Below, piece after piece: positions 63,243 to 64,000 of a DNA stretch of 64,000 nucleotides. Made by a program: the position numbers and the translations under genes. The stretch is from Streptomyces griseomycini. GTDB taxonomy: Bacteria > Actinomycetota > Actinomycetes > Streptomycetales > Streptomycetaceae. The stretch is taken from contig NZ_JACHJI010000021.1 in assembly GCF_014203535.1 (NCBI RefSeq), positions 1 through 64,000 of the forward strand. Direction: 5' to 3'. How positions within the stretch are numbered: position 1 is the stretch's first letter; each line of letters opens with the position of its first letter. The notes under the pieces are model-generated. The model was not told where the DNA came from and ran no database searches. It was given only the letters and a program-made list of their open reading frames with translations.

Positions 63243-63919
63243 GAGGCGTCCTTGTCGGTGTCCGGGGTGGTGTTCTCGTCGGGGGCCGGCCGGGTCCGCC
63301 GCTGCTCGTGGAAGGAGCGACCCCACCTGCGGCGGACGGCGGCGGGCCCGTCGGGCCACTGCCAGATGTAGAGCTGGCCGGCGAGAAGGGCGTAGTCGAG
63401 CGGGATGTCGTCGCGGCGCAGCAGGGCGACGATGTCGCGCAGCCGCTGGGCGAGGGTGACGAGGTCGGCGGCGGCGCCCGCGCGGACCAGGCGCTTGCGG
63501 ACGGGTTCGTCGACGCCGTCGGCCGGCATCAGGCGCCGGACCGCCGCGCCCAGGCCGCCCGGCCGCTCACGGGTGTGCCGGCGGTGCATGGGAAGGCCGC
63601 GGGACTGCTGGTGGAAGGCCCACAGCGTGAGGGCCGCGTGCAGCGCGTTCTCGGCACGGACCAGCTCCTGCTCGCTCAACGGCCGCGTCCCCCCGGCCGG
63701 AGTGTGGAGCGGGTCGGTGTCGATCAGGCTCCACAGGTCGGGCATCTCGCCCGCCTCGCGGCCTGCGCCGCGGCGCAGGCGGGCGAGCGCGGCGACGGCC
63801 TGGGACCTGTCCTTGAGGTAGCCCTCCTGCCAGGGGGCGATGTGCGCGGCGGCGAGCTCCGCGACCCTCTGGTGGACCGGGACTGCGGCGGGCGGGGCTG
63901 ATGCGGATGCGGTGGTCAT
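63239..63919 (-). CDS. cse2: Cse2 (CasB), Cascade small subunit
   Basis: The 226-residue helical protein has AELAAAHIAPWQEGYLKDRSQAVAALARLRRGAGREAGEMPDLW and HAALTLWAFHQQSRGLPMHRRHTRERPGGLGAAVRRLMP, typical of Cse2. Its C-terminal part DYALLAGQLYIWQWPDGPAAVRRRWGRSFH is also conserved. It stabilises the R-loop in Cascade. ATG 63919 overlaps the cas8e stop. Confidence 0.95.
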   Translation of the reverse strand: MTTASASAPPAAVPVHQRVAELAAAHIAPWQEGYLKDRSQAVAALARLRRGAGREAGEMPDLWSLIDTDPLHTPAGGTRPLSEQELVRAENALHAALTLWAFHQQSRGLPMHRRHTRERPGGLGAAVRRLMPADGVDEPVRKRLVRAGAAADLVTLAQRLRDIVALLRRDDIPLDYALLAGQLYIWQWPDGPAAVRRRWGRSFHEQRRTRPAPDENTTPDTDKDAS

Positions 63920-64000
63920 ACGTGCGCCTTCGGGTCGGTCGCGGCATGGTCGGTTTCCGGCAGGTCAGTCGGCCCCGGCCCGGGCGGTCCGCCGTCGGTC
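63916..64000 (-). CDS. cas8e: Cas8e (Cse1/CasA), C-terminal tail only
   Basis: The frame open to the window edge reads TDGGPPGPGPTDLPETDHAATDPKAHV and stops at 63916, overlapping the cse2 start (ATGA). Only a variable tail is visible, so the call rests on the conserved I-E gene order rather than sequence. The main part and cas3 should lie to the right. Confidence 0.6.
   Translation of the reverse strand, partial: TDGGPPGPGPTDLPETDHAATDPKAHV

Overview
The window is very GC-rich, high-density actinomycete DNA. Codon third positions are dominated by G/C, GTG and TTG starts are common, and operons are joined by ATGA/GTGA overlaps. The gene content (NRPS with MbtH, tap/tpg telomere genes, Streptomyces-style small regulators, type I-E CRISPR with a Streptomyces-type repeat) points to Streptomyces, Kitasatospora or a close relative. 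The pairing of telomere-maintenance genes (tpg/tap) with plasmid-like rep genes, parAB, a TraA-like relaxase and transposase debris suggests part of a linear replicon, either a large linear plasmid or a chromosome arm carrying one. No telomere sequence is in the window, so this is inference.

Region 1 (about 1-17.8 kb) is part of a nonribosomal peptide cluster. It opens inside an NRPS ending E(partial)-C-A-PCP-TE. Next come a KtzT/PaiB-like piperazate synthase, a KtzI-like ornithine N-hydroxylase, an MbtH protein, a divergent dimethylargininase-like protein, a ribbon-helix-helix protein, a cytochrome P450, a small P-loop kinase, a complete ornithine-making operon argC-argJ-argB-argD, and a DHA2-type MFS exporter. 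The simplest reading is that argCJBD supplies L-ornithine, the hydroxylase makes N5-hydroxyornithine, the synthase cyclises it to L-piperazate, and the terminal module (hand-read code DVFSVAAYAK) may load it.

Region 2 (about 17-31.5 kb) is a mixed accessory stretch. It holds an RDD membrane protein, a beta-lactamase-fold hydrolase divergent from a TetR regulator with a duplicated operator, a GNAT enzyme, DUF6891, two separate IS5-type transposase fragments, a GtrA-like protein, and a MarR/GbsR-type regulator facing a DUF4097-DrrA-DrrB operon with many CGTTGCAA operator motifs. AraC, TmrB-like and hypothetical genes follow.

Region 3 (about 31.6-57 kb) is the replicon backbone. It carries tap-tpg, a second methionyl-tRNA synthetase, a two-gene winged-helix rep operon behind palindromic repeats, parA (with tandem N-terminal ribbon-helix-helix domains) and parB, four copies of a parS-like palindrome, and a MobF/TraA-like relaxase-helicase. 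Inserted among these are transposase remnants, a small secreted poly-valine protein between inverted transposase remnants, an IS-like element with 15-bp ends carrying a foreign cargo gene, and a possible peptide-modification operon (56-residue peptide, isoaspartyl-methyltransferase-like enzyme, VanX-like dipeptidase, second methyltransferase).

Region 4 (57.1-64 kb) is a type I-E CRISPR-Cas locus on the minus strand. It comprises cas8e (3' end only), cse2, cas7e, cas5e, cas6e, cas1 and cas2, then a leader and a 32-repeat array whose distal end decays. cas3 and most of cas8e lie beyond the right edge.
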